Below are positions 5,970 through 12,481 of a stretch of DNA of 15,661 nucleotides, piece by piece (the stretch's first letter is position 1; each line of letters begins with the position of its first letter). The notes below the pieces were generated by a model that saw only the letters and a list, made by a program, of their open reading frames with translations, had not been told where the DNA came from and did not search any database. A program made the position numbers and the translations under genes. The stretch is taken from NCBI GenBank assembly GCA_017935825.1, contig JAGBGW010000299.1, positions 1 to 15,661 on the forward strand. The letters are read 5' to 3'. This DNA is from Clostridia bacterium (lineage in GTDB: Bacteria > Bacillota > Clostridia > Christensenellales > Maliibacteriaceae).

Positions 5970-6962
5970 ATGAAAAAAGTCAACTGGGCAGTGATGGGCC
6001 CCGGACGCATCACAGAAGAATTCATCCCCGCACTGCTGTATGTGGAAGGCGCACACCCCTACGCTGTGGCTTCCAGAAGCATCGACCGTGCAAAGGCGGC
6101 ACAGGCGCGCTATGGATTTGAAAAAGCCTACGGCAGCTATGCGGAACTGGTGGCGGATAAGAATATCGACGTCATCTACATCGCGACCCCCACCGCCTGC
6201 CATTTTGAAAACGCAAAGCTTTGCCTTGAAAACGGTCACAACGTCCTTTGCGAAAAGAGCGTTACGCTGAACGTGGATCAGTTCAACGAACTGGTGGAGA
6301 TCGCCAAGGCAAACAACGTCTTCTTCATGGAAGGCGTCTGGATGCAGTTCCACCCTGCTTTCCGCAAGGCTGTGGAATGGGTCCGCGATGGCAAGATCGG
6401 CAATGCAAAGTACATCAAGGCTGAACTTGCATGGGAACATCCCTACGATGCCAACGACCGCATCTTTGCAAAGCGCCTTGGCGCAGGCACCCTGCTTGAC
6501 CTTGGCGTGTACACCTTCGGCTTTGCCTGCTCCGTGTTCGGCTTCGATTACGACAGACTCCATGCCGTGGCAAACTTCGGTCCCGATGGTGCGGATATCG
6601 ACAGCAATGTGCAGCTTTGCTATCCCAATGGTTCTTTTGCAAGCCTTATGATGGGCTACTGCTTCTCCACCACGGGCGAAGCCATCATCGCAGGCGACAA
6701 TGGCAAGATCGTCTTCACCGAGCGCTTCCACGATGCACAGCGCGTCTATCTGTATGATGAAAACTATGAACTTGTGGAAGAATTCGACGGCACCTTCCCC
6801 TGCACAGGTTTCGAGCAGGAGATCGAGCACGTCAACGACTGCCTTGCAAAGGGTCTGAAAGAAAGCCCCATCGTGTCCTTTGACTATACCCGTGCTATCT
6901 TTAACGTCATCAACGACTGCGAAGCACAGTTTGAGGATGCACGAGCAAAGCTTGGTCTGTAA
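5970..6962 (+). CDS. Gfo/Idh/MocA family NAD(P)-dependent oxidoreductase
   Basis: Cytoplasmic dehydrogenase/reductase with an N-terminal Rossmann fold (about residues 1-120) and a C-terminal alpha/beta substrate domain. The nucleotide-binding motif is VMGPGRIT (residues 8-15). IATPTACHFENAKLCLENGHN is a typical second part, shown here by ATPTACH at 72-78. The catalytic-Lys motif reads EKSVTLN (K96), where most relatives have EKP. GVWMQFHP (122-129) and LLDLGVYTFG (175-184) resemble the dihydrodiol dehydrogenase/anhydrofructose reductase branch, but the substrate (a sugar, inositol or diol) cannot be read from sequence. At 330 aa it is full length. It follows the M28 gene by 13 nt, with AAGGAG as the binding site, and ends at a terminator shared with the convergent gene. 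No functional link with the peptidase is apparent. Confidence 0.88.
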   Translation: MKKVNWAVMGPGRITEEFIPALLYVEGAHPYAVASRSIDRAKAAQARYGFEKAYGSYAELVADKNIDVIYIATPTACHFENAKLCLENGHNVLCEKSVTLNVDQFNELVEIAKANNVFFMEGVWMQFHPAFRKAVEWVRDGKIGNAKYIKAELAWEHPYDANDRIFAKRLGAGTLLDLGVYTFGFACSVFGFDYDRLHAVANFGPDGADIDSNVQLCYPNGSFASLMMGYCFSTTGEAIIAGDNGKIVFTERFHDAQRVYLYDENYELVEEFDGTFPCTGFEQEIEHVNDCLAKGLKESPIVSFDYTRAIFNVINDCEAQFEDARAKLGL

Positions 6963-6970
6963 GATGAAAC

Positions 6971-7010
6971 AAAAAAGGAGAGGCCTGTATGTAAGCCTCT
7001 CCTTTTCTTT
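6971..7010. terminator. Bidirectional terminator between convergent genes
   Basis: An 8-bp stem GGAGAGGC (6977-6984) / GCCTCTCC (6995-7002) with a 10-nt loop is flanked by A6 on the left and TTTTCTTT on the right. It therefore reads as an intrinsic terminator on both strands. It serves the oxidoreductase gene (plus) and the unknown membrane protein gene (minus), whose TAA stop codon overlaps the T-run. Confidence 0.9.
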
Positions 7011-8233
7011 TACGGAAGTGTGAAAAGATGGATATTGTCAAAGCGGATCGCGCGGGTGGTGTAGGAAAACTCGTCCTTGCGATAACTGACTTCATAAGGA
7101 TAGCTTGAATCCTTCACACCGATGGTGATGCGCATATCCTCCGTTTCATAACAGATATGGATGAAATCCTCTGCGGCGTCAGCGGCAAGATGTTCCGGAT
7201 CGCTGCGCAGCATTTCCATATCCGCGCTGTCCAGAAGGATGTAATTTGTCAAGGCCTGATATGCGGCGGGGGCATCGTTGTAGGGGACTTGTACGTAGGA
7301 ACCGGAGTCATCGCGGTAGTGCAGCATTTTTTCTTCACTTCCGCTGATATAGACCAGCTCTTCTCCGCTTTCGGTATCAAAATGGATGGGATGGATCACG
7401 TTTGCAGCATCGCTCCACGCGGCGCTTTGATCTTCATTCAGTGTTAGTGCGATCTCCCACATCTCCTGCGTGCCGTTGGCATGGGAGACCTGCGCAAGAT
7501 AGCTTGCACTCTGCTTTCCGCCGCCAAGGACGGAAAAACCATTTTCATTGAAAGGAATATCTACATAATAGAAGTACGCCTCGTCACGAAGTACACAGGC
7601 GATGCGGTCGATCACCTGCAGTTCTTCCTCCTGCGAAACTGCCATGCGGATGCGGTAGGGATCGCGATGGGAACGTCCCGCTACGTCGATCAGCGGATGG
7701 GAAAGCAGGCTTGCACCGATCAGACAGGCAAAGCTTGCGGCTGCAATGATGCCAAGTCCCTGCATAAAGCGTTTGCGATATGCAGCAAAACTGCCTTTGG
7801 GATGGGGCAGTGAACTGTTGATATGGATGAAAGATGCACAAAGCCGTACAATGCTTCGGATGTTCAGTGCATAGCCGATCAGGACCAGCAGCACAATGGT
7901 GACGGCAAGGTGCTTTTTATCCTTTTGCCAATCGGCAAGCAGGGTGTCGACTTTCCGTTCAGGGAAAAAGCCTGCATAGCCAATGATGTCGTAGGCACGC
8001 TGCGTATTGAACACGCCACCTGCGACATTTTCACGGAAACAAAGCAGTGCCTGCGGAGCAGCCATCAAAAAAAGCCCCATCAGCACCAGGTACATGCGCC
8101 ATGCACCAAAACCTACCATCAGCGGCAGCAAAGATAAAAGCACAAACAGCAATCGAAACAAAATCTGCACTTTCAATCTGCCCAATGTATTTTTACAGGC
8201 GCGCAATGTAATGCCGCCTTTTTGCTGTTCCAT
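7010..8233 (-). CDS. Unknown membrane protein, four helices plus large C-terminal domain
   Basis: I do not recognise this 407-residue protein. Four hydrophobic segments lie at about residues 24-44, 47-66, 108-127 and 157-177. They are followed by about 225 residues without further helices, rich in acidic and aromatic residues and with repeated strand-like stretches (for example EELVYISGSEEKMLHYRD and MRITIGVKD). Basic clusters (RKRFMQG, KDKKHL) sit between helices, and an even number of helices would place both ends in the cytoplasm. If the N-terminus were outside, the tail would be extracellular, so topology is open. The start ATG at 8233 is preceded by GGAG about 10 nt upstream. It is transcribed alone, convergent with the oxidoreductase. 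Codon use looks like that of its neighbours. Confidence 0.75.
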   Translation of the reverse strand: MEQQKGGITLRACKNTLGRLKVQILFRLLFVLLSLLPLMVGFGAWRMYLVLMGLFLMAAPQALLCFRENVAGGVFNTQRAYDIIGYAGFFPERKVDTLLADWQKDKKHLAVTIVLLVLIGYALNIRSIVRLCASFIHINSSLPHPKGSFAAYRKRFMQGLGIIAAASFACLIGASLLSHPLIDVAGRSHRDPYRIRMAVSQEEELQVIDRIACVLRDEAYFYYVDIPFNENGFSVLGGGKQSASYLAQVSHANGTQEMWEIALTLNEDQSAAWSDAANVIHPIHFDTESGEELVYISGSEEKMLHYRDDSGSYVQVPYNDAPAAYQALTNYILLDSADMEMLRSDPEHLAADAAEDFIHICYETEDMRITIGVKDSSYPYEVSYRKDEFSYTTRAIRFDNIHLFTLP

Positions 8234-8255
8234 AAGAAATAATCTCCTGTAAATA

Positions 8256-8286
8256 GATAGGATATCGAAAACATCCTTATCCTATC
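8256..8286 (-). repeat. Perfect 9-bp inverted repeat upstream of the unknown membrane protein gene
   Basis: GATAGGATA (8256-8264) and TATCCTATC (8278-8286) are exact inverted copies 13 nt apart, 23 nt upstream of the start codon at 8233. It could be an operator for a dimeric repressor or a 5' UTR hairpin. On the minus strand the TAGGAT inside the right copy is also a possible -10 with TTGTAC (8305-8300) as a weak -35 at 18 nt, which would place the repeat over the start of transcription. Confidence 0.45.
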
Positions 8287-8351
8287 ACAAAGGTATGTTA
8301 TTGTACAATTGATTCCTCCGACAAATTCATATGAAATAGGAAGAGTAGAAG

Positions 8352-8385
8352 AAAAAAGCCACCCGAAACAATTGTTTCAGGTGGC
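8352..8385 (-). terminator. Terminator of the tRNA-Arg transcript
   Basis: On the minus strand a 12-bp stem (8385-8374 with 8369-8358) and an AATT loop are followed by six T (8357-8352). The helix is complete as RNA on the minus strand, with one U-G pair; on the plus strand the same position is a C-A mismatch, so the hairpin is built for minus-strand transcription. It begins 8 nt after the tRNA 3' end. Confidence 0.92.
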
Positions 8386-8393
8386 TTTTGCAA

Positions 8394-8467
8394 TGTACCC
8401 GACTGGATTCGAACCAGCGGCCTTTGGAGTCGGAGTCCAACGCTCTATCCAACTGAGCTACGGGTAC
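8394..8467 (-). tRNA. tRNA-Arg (anticodon CCG)
   Basis: A complete 74-nt cloverleaf can be drawn. Acceptor stem GTACCCG (8467-8461) pairs with CGGGTAC (8401-8395), with discriminator A at 8394. The D arm has GCTC...GAGC. The anticodon stem TTGGA/TCCAA encloses the loop CTCCGAC, giving anticodon CCG, which reads Arg codon CGG. The T arm contains GGTTCGAATCC. CCA is not encoded (ATT follows). The gene has its own promoter and terminator and stands alone. Confidence 0.95.
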
Positions 8468-8482
8468 ACACGAACTTTTTTC

Positions 8483-8511
8483 ATTTTAGCACAGCCGAAG
8501 ATATTGCACAA
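8483..8511 (-). promoter_or_regulatory. Promoter of the tRNA-Arg gene
   Basis: On the minus strand an extended -10 TGCTAAAAT (TAAAAT at 8488-8483) is preceded by a weak -35 TTGTGC (8511-8506) at a 17-nt spacing. The -10 ends 15 nt before the mature tRNA 5' end, leaving a short leader. Confidence 0.65.
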
Positions 8512-8596
8512 GTGTGCTTTTTGTCTGAAGGTTTTGTAATGAAAAAAGAAAATACGCCTGCCTTGGCGAATAAGATAAAAAGAAAGGAGCGTGCTT

Positions 8597-9307
8597 ATGA
8601 CTTCGGCATTTTTACATATTCTGGCAATGGGCTTGATGATGCTTGACCACCTGTGGGCAACGATCGTGCCAAACAATGATTGGATGACATGGCTGGGGCG
8701 GCTTGCCTTCCCCATCTTTGCATTTTTGATCGCAGAAGGCTATCGCCGCACAAAGGACGTAAAGAAGTATCGAAAAAGGCTTCTGCTTTTTGCCCTCATC
8801 AGCGAAATTCCCATGAATTTGATGACGATGGGCAGTTTCATCAATCCGTTTCATCAGAATGTGCTTTGGACGTTTTTGATCGCCCTGCAGTGCATGATCT
8901 TTCTTGACCAATTGAAAGACAGCCGATGGCGTTATCTGGGTTCCTTCTTCGTATGCCTTGCAGGCTTCCTTCTTGGCTACGTTGGTTTTACGGATTATTA
9001 CGGCGCAGGTGTGCTGACGGTGCTGGTGTTCTATTTCTTCCATAAAAAGAATGTGTGGCATCTGCTTGGGCAGGTCGTGTGCCTGTATATCCTGCATGTG
9101 CATCTGCTTGGCGGATTTACCTATATCGTGGAACTGGGGCGCTTTGAGATCGGCATTGTACAGCAGGGCATGGCGTTGCTTTCGCTTCTTCCCATTTGGC
9201 TGTATCGGGGCGCACAGGGCTATCACGCGCCCTGGTTTCGAAAGTTCTGCTACTGGTTTTACCCTGCCCATATGCTGGTGCTGTATCTTATCTGGCTTGT
9301 TGCGTAA
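8597..9307 (+). CDS. TraX family integral membrane protein
   Basis: A 236-residue polytopic membrane protein with about seven hydrophobic helices, from the TraX family. The founding member acetylates F-plasmid pilin; chromosomal relatives in Firmicutes are poorly understood and may be acyltransferases. Family hallmarks are the early MLDH motif (residues 15-18), GRLAFPIFAFLIAEGYRRTKDVKKY (for example FPIFAFLIAEGYRRT near 33-47) and LLFALISEIPMNLM just after it. The start is ATG at 8597 because AAAGGAG (8583-8589) lies 7 nt upstream; an in-frame GTG at 8591 is too close to the site. No conjugation genes are nearby, so no transfer role is suggested. It is followed after 78 nt by an MgtC-family gene. 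Confidence 0.85.
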   Translation: MTSAFLHILAMGLMMLDHLWATIVPNNDWMTWLGRLAFPIFAFLIAEGYRRTKDVKKYRKRLLLFALISEIPMNLMTMGSFINPFHQNVLWTFLIALQCMIFLDQLKDSRWRYLGSFFVCLAGFLLGYVGFTDYYGAGVLTVLVFYFFHKKNVWHLLGQVVCLYILHVHLLGGFTYIVELGRFEIGIVQQGMALLSLLPIWLYRGAQGYHAPWFRKFCYWFYPAHMLVLYLIWLVA

Positions 9308-9385
9308 TTTTCCTTAACAAATTCTTTATACAAAGAAGGATATGTCGGATTTTGACAGAATTTAAGCACAAAGGAGGAATGGCGT

Positions 9386-10054
9386 ATGACGATTCCGTTT
9401 TTTGTGCATGTGATCGTTCGACTTATTTTATCCGTGCTTTTGGGTGGTATCATCGGCTATGAGCGTGCGCGCCATGGGCGTACCGCAGGGATCCGCACCC
9501 ACGTGATGGTCTGCATGGGCGCGGCACTGACCACACTGATCAGCATTTATGTCAACGACCTTCTGGGGCATAACGGCGATATGCTGCGCATGTCCGCGCA
9601 GGTCATCAGCGGCATCGGCTTCCTTGGCGCAGGCATCATCGTGCTGCGCAACAATACCATCATCGGTCTTACCACCGCCGCAGGTGTCTGGATCACGGGC
9701 GTCATCGGCATTGCCGTGGGCTGCGGCTTCTACCTTGGCGCGCTTTGCACCGCCACCCTTGTGGTGATCGCGCTGCTGTTTTTCAAACGCCTTGAGCATA
9801 ACCAGAACAAGACCCGTGTCTATTATCTGGAAGTGGACGATATGCAGTGCGCCAATGCCGTGGTGGACGAGGCGCGAAAGATTCTGGGCGATGAGTTCTC
9901 CTATCGGTTCCTTGCGCCAAAGAGTCTGTATCAGGGGCATCTTGGCATCCATTTGGTGGTGGAACAGCCCCAAAACATCCGCCCACGCGACTTTCTTCCC
10001 ATCGAGCATGTGCTCTTTGCCGAAATGGAAGAACAGTTGACCAAGAACAACTGA
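9386..10054 (+). CDS. MgtC/SapB family membrane protein
   Basis: A 222-residue protein with four to five N-terminal membrane helices and a cytoplasmic C-terminal domain of about 85 residues (ACT-like by size and position). The MgtC signature is clear: GYERARHGRTAGIRTH at about residues 24-39, then MGAAL, and later SGIGFLGAGIIV (75-86) and GLTTAAGVW (94-102). MgtC in Salmonella affects magnesium adaptation and the F1Fo ATP synthase; general bacterial members are often called Mg2+ transporter-C family, with no proven transport. The start ATG at 9386 has AAGGAGG (9371-9377) 8 nt upstream. An intrinsic terminator follows. A link to the TraX-family gene upstream is not evident beyond spacing. Confidence 0.9.
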   Translation: MTIPFFVHVIVRLILSVLLGGIIGYERARHGRTAGIRTHVMVCMGAALTTLISIYVNDLLGHNGDMLRMSAQVISGIGFLGAGIIVLRNNTIIGLTTAAGVWITGVIGIAVGCGFYLGALCTATLVVIALLFFKRLEHNQNKTRVYYLEVDDMQCANAVVDEARKILGDEFSYRFLAPKSLYQGHLGIHLVVEQPQNIRPRDFLPIEHVLFAEMEEQLTKNN

Positions 10055-10058
10055 ATGC

Positions 10059-10082
10059 AAAAAGGCCCGTATGGGCTTTTTT
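10059..10082 (+). terminator. Terminator after the MgtC-family gene
   Basis: AAAAAGGCCC (10059-10068) pairs with GGGCTTTTTT (10073-10082), with one G-U pair and a GTAT loop. It lies immediately after the stop codon and ends one nucleotide before the next promoter's -35 element. Confidence 0.85.
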
Positions 10083-10083
10083 A

Positions 10084-10113
10084 TTGACAGCTTTTATGCG
10101 AATATGATAGGAT
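10084..10113 (+). promoter_or_regulatory. Promoter of the DUF554 gene
   Basis: Perfect -35 TTGACA (10084-10089), an 18-nt spacer and -10 TAGGAT (10108-10113). Transcription would start near 10120, about 26 nt before the DUF554 start codon. TATGAT at 10103-10108 is a better -10 match but only 13 nt from the -35. Confidence 0.6.
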
Positions 10114-10145
10114 TCGGTCATATTTGGGAAAAAGAGGAAGTAATT

Positions 10146-10865
10146 ATGTACGGACTTGGAACCATCATCAACGTGGCGGCAATTGTTATCGGCGGTCTTG
10201 GCGGCACGCTGTTTGGAAAACTTTTGAAAGAAAACGTGCAGGAAACGCTGATGAAAACCTGCGGTCTTGGCACCATGTTCATCGCCATCGCAGGTACCAT
10301 GGAGGGCATGCTTTCCATCGAGGATGGCGCGATTACCTCCGGCGGCGCCATGCTCCTGGTGGGCTGCCTTGCACTTGGCGCACTCATCGGCGAACTGCTG
10401 GATATTGAGAGCCTTTTTGAACGCTTCGGCGAATGGTTAAAGAAAAAGACGGGCAATGCCAAAGATCAGGGTTTCGTTAATGCTTTTGTCACTGCATCGT
10501 TGACCGTCTGCATCGGCGCCATGGCCATCGTCGGCGCCATCGAAGACGGCATCACGGGCGACTATTCCATTTTAGCCACCAAAGCCGTGCTTGACCTGGT
10601 GATCATCATGGTCATGTCCTGCTCCCTTGGCAAGGGCACCATCTTTTCCGCCGTGCCTGTGGCACTTTGGCAGGGCGGCATCACCATCCTGGCAGGATTT
10701 ATGCGCCCCATCATGACACCCCTTGCACTTGCCAATCTGTCCCTTGTGGGCAGTGTCCTCATCTTCTGCGTGGGTGCAAATCTGTTCTTCGGTAAACAGA
10801 TCCGCGTGGCAAACCTCCTGCCCGCCGTGTTCCTCGCCGTGGGCGCCGCGTTTTTGCCGTTATGA
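10146..10865 (+). CDS. DUF554 family membrane protein
   Basis: A 239-residue, very hydrophobic protein with about seven membrane helices, of the DUF554 (YdfK/YqgA-like) family, whose function is unknown to me beyond a putative transport role. Family features: MYGLGTIINVAAIVIGGLGG at the start, the glycine-rich CIGAMAIVGAIEDGITGDY near residues 119-138, and later FSAVPVALWQGGIT. The start is ATG at 10146, with GAGGAAG just upstream; the frame stays open further up through the terminator, which is not coding. Its TGA stop (10863-10865) overlaps the ATG of the transposase gene that follows. It has its own promoter directly after the upstream terminator. Confidence 0.88.
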   Translation: MYGLGTIINVAAIVIGGLGGTLFGKLLKENVQETLMKTCGLGTMFIAIAGTMEGMLSIEDGAITSGGAMLLVGCLALGALIGELLDIESLFERFGEWLKKKTGNAKDQGFVNAFVTASLTVCIGAMAIVGAIEDGITGDYSILATKAVLDLVIIMVMSCSLGKGTIFSAVPVALWQGGITILAGFMRPIMTPLALANLSLVGSVLIFCVGANLFFGKQIRVANLLPAVFLAVGAAFLPL

Positions 10866-11359
10866 CATTAGCCAAACGGAAACCCAATCGTCTGCAAAAT
10901 TACGATTACAGCAACAGCGGCTATTATTTTGTAACCGTATGCACTTATGAGAAACGCATGTTGTTATCTCAAATTGTAGGGCAGGGGCTTGCTCCTGCCG
11001 AAAACCGATTGACGGAATATGGGAAAATCGTACAGGAAGAATTACTGGCGCTGGAAAACCGCTATGCAAATGTAAGGATTGACCAATTTGTCGTGATGCC
11101 CAATCACATCCATGCGATCGTGGTGTTACAAAACGATAGCGCGGCAGGAGCAAGCCCCTGCCCTACATTGTCGGATGTGGTTTGTGTGTTCAAATCCATT
11201 GCCACGCGAAGATGTCGTCCGGCAGGTTTTAAGGGAAAATTCTTTCAAACATCCTATTATGACCATATCATCCGCGAACGTGAGGATTACGAAAAAATAT
11301 GGGAATACATTGAATACAATCCCATCAAATGGAATGACGACCGTTTTTACTGCGAATAA
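10862..11359 (+). CDS. REP-associated tyrosine transposase (Y1/HUH family)
   Basis: A 165-residue single-strand DNA transposase of the IS200/IS605-like Y1 superfamily, in the REP-associated (RAYT) branch. Visible features: NYDYSNSGYYFVTVCT (residues 13-28), the HUH metal motif in MPNHIHAIV (H82, H84), and YYDHIIREREDYEKIWEYI with Tyr143 as the likely nucleophile, followed by YNP. The domain looks complete. Two in-frame segments, VGQGLAPA (39-46) and GASPCPT (96-102), are encoded by the two arms of a perfect inverted repeat. The ATG lies in the ATGA overlap with DUF554 and has no Shine-Dalgarno of its own, so translation probably depends on the upstream gene. A terminator follows. RAYTs are usually single-copy, vertically kept genes that mobilise or maintain REP repeats. 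Confidence 0.9.
   Translation: MTLAKRKPNRLQNYDYSNSGYYFVTVCTYEKRMLLSQIVGQGLAPAENRLTEYGKIVQEELLALENRYANVRIDQFVVMPNHIHAIVVLQNDSAAGASPCPTLSDVVCVFKSIATRRCRPAGFKGKFFQTSYYDHIIREREDYEKIWEYIEYNPIKWNDDRFYCE
10975..11000 (+). repeat. REP-like inverted repeat, left arm, inside the transposase gene
   Basis: 26 bp beginning TGTAGGGCAGGGG, an exact reverse complement of 11142-11167. The arm is itself nearly palindromic (GGCAGG...CCTGCC), as REP sequences are. It is read in frame as VGQGLAPA. Confidence 0.85.
11142..11167 (-). repeat. REP-like inverted repeat, right arm, inside the transposase gene
   Basis: 26 bp beginning CGGCAGGAGCAAG on the plus strand, exact reverse complement of 10975-11000, 141 bp away. 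It is read in frame as AAGASPCPT. No third copy was seen in the window. Confidence 0.85.
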
Positions 11360-11360
11360 C

Positions 11361-11387
11361 AAAATCCCCCCGTGTATGGGGGATTTT
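11361..11387. terminator. Bidirectional terminator between transposase and idi genes
   Basis: A 10-bp stem AAAATCCCCC (11361-11370) / GGGGGATTTT (11378-11387) with a 7-nt loop is followed by TT on the plus side and flanked by A/T-rich sequence on both sides. It starts 2 nt after the transposase stop and lies 4 nt from the idi stop, so it serves both. Confidence 0.88.
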
Positions 11388-11390
11388 TTG

Positions 11391-11918
11391 TTATTGATGT
11401 TCCTTCAAATACCGATACACCATGGGGAATGCGGTGATGAACCATGCGGCGTAGGCTTGGGGATTGGCTTGGATATCCGCCGCCAGGTCGTCGATATCGA
11501 TGGTTTTCAGCTCTGCGATTTCTTCGGGGTTGGGGGTGTATGCGCCGTCGTACTGTCCGAGGAAGACGTGGTCGTACTCGTATTCGGAAAGAGCGCCGAA
11601 GTCGCGGCGATAGACAAATTCTCCCACATGAATGAGACGGTCAGGGGTATAGGTGACGGCAAGCTCCTGCTGCAGTCTTCTGCAGACCGCATCGGTCAAT
11701 TCCTCGCCCACTCTTGGATGGGAACAGCAGGTGTTTGCCCAAAGTCCGCCCGAGTGGTACTTGCCTTGCGCACGCTTTTGGATGACCAGATCGTTTCCGT
11801 CATACAAAAAGACGGAAAACGCACGGTGCAGGCGGCTTTGCACATGTGCCTGCATCTTGGGCATTTCCCCCACGGGGCGATCAAGAATATCTACCAGGAT
11901 CAAACGATCTTCGGACAT
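11391..11918 (-). CDS. idi: Isopentenyl-diphosphate delta-isomerase, type 1
   Basis: Interconverts isopentenyl and dimethylallyl diphosphate in isoprenoid synthesis, in the cytoplasm, using a Nudix fold. At 175 aa it matches bacterial type 1 enzymes. Counterparts of the E. coli metal and catalytic residues are visible: H25 and H31 (AHVQSRLHRAF), the catalytic Cys in NTCCSHP (C65, with H67), and the Glu pair in SEYEYDHVF (E112, E114). The Nudix-like helix is GEELTDAVCRRLQQELAV (71-88). The start ATG at 11918 is chosen for GGAG (11928-11931) 9 nt upstream; the frame is open further up, through the upstream terminator, without a site. It lies downstream of the aconitase X genes on the same strand but beyond a terminator, so it is probably a separate transcript. 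I saw no convincing promoter. Confidence 0.93.
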   Translation of the reverse strand: MSEDRLILVDILDRPVGEMPKMQAHVQSRLHRAFSVFLYDGNDLVIQKRAQGKYHSGGLWANTCCSHPRVGEELTDAVCRRLQQELAVTYTPDRLIHVGEFVYRRDFGALSEYEYDHVFLGQYDGAYTPNPEEIAELKTIDIDDLAADIQANPQAYAAWFITAFPMVYRYLKEHQ

Positions 11919-11991
11919 AAACGGGTTCTCCTTTGAAGTCATAAGAACTATGTTCGTTGCACAAGCAATATTTCCTTGTTTGCGGAAAAAG

Positions 11992-12021
11992 AAAAAGGAC
12001 AGAGAAAGCAAATCTCTGTCC
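11992..12021 (-). terminator. Terminator of the aconitase X operon
   Basis: On the minus strand a perfect 9-bp stem GGACAGAGA (12021-12013) / TCTCTGTCC (12005-11997) with a 7-nt loop is followed by TTTTTC and more T. It is 15 nt after the small-subunit stop codon. A T4 on the other side gives weak plus-strand activity. Confidence 0.9.
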
Positions 12022-12035
12022 TTTTCTCATACGAT

Positions 12036-12479
12036 TTATTCTACTGTGACCAAGCCGTTTTCGTCGATGGTGATCATCATGTCGTCGCGGACGTAATCCA
12101 GGAATTCATCGCCCAGACAATCGACCACGGGCATGGAGATGTCGTCAAGCCATACGTCGGCGAGGATGGCGCCTGCTGCTGCCAGAGAGTCGATGTGGTT
12201 GGAAAACAGCATGCACGCAGGCTGGCGGTGCATAGCGCAGGCGCAGTACAGCACCAGACCGCCCGTGGTGGAACCGATGGTCTGGGGCAGGCAAAGTGCA
12301 TACCCTGCGGTGGGCTTGCCGTAAAGCTCCTGATTGTTCTGGTCGTTGCAGCTGGCGGTCTTGTCGCCAAACTGCAGTGCCTTCTGAAGCGATGCCAAGG
12401 TATTGAAACCTTCGTGGGTGACCACAGCCTTTGCTTTTGCCGTGCCGGGGGTCACGATTCTGCCTTGAAACTGTTTCAT
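12036..12479 (-). CDS. Aconitase X small (swivel) subunit, DUF126 type
   Basis: Small subunit of a two-part aconitase X dehydratase; it supplies the swivel domain carrying the catalytic Ser. The 147 residues include KPTAGYALCLPQTIGSTTGG at about 56-75 (shown here by IGSTTGG), matching the family's G-S-S/T-x-G motif, and an A-x-G-A-I-L-A-D segment (LAAAGAILADVW) typical of the domain. The start at 12479 is preferred because GGGAGG then lies 9 nt upstream; a second ATG at 12485 overlaps the large-subunit stop by 4 nt but is only 3 nt from that site. Known family reactions are dehydration of cis-3-hydroxy-L-proline (bacteria) and of mevalonate 5-phosphate (archaea); which applies here is not shown. 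Last gene of the operon. Confidence 0.85.
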   Translation of the reverse strand: MKQFQGRIVTPGTAKAKAVVTHEGFNTLASLQKALQFGDKTASCNDQNNQELYGKPTAGYALCLPQTIGSTTGGLVLYCACAMHRQPACMLFSNHIDSLAAAGAILADVWLDDISMPVVDCLGDEFLDYVRDDMMITIDENGLVTVE

Positions 12480-12481
12480 GA

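Noticed and set aside
4646..6025. 459-codon open frame on the minus strand antisense to phoU, the M28 gene and their intergenic region
   Set aside because: It crosses a terminator and promoter, has no recognisable domain, and its composition (Cys/His/Phe-rich) is what antisense of GC3-biased genes gives; both plus-strand genes have clear motifs.
5829..6830. 333-codon minus-strand frame antisense to the oxidoreductase gene
   Set aside because: A shadow of a well-supported Gfo/Idh/MocA gene; no ribosome binding site or family motif.
9352..9357. TTGACA as a -35 element for the MgtC-family gene
   Set aside because: A -10 at the proper distance would fall on the Shine-Dalgarno and start codon (9371-9388), where no -10-like sequence is present.
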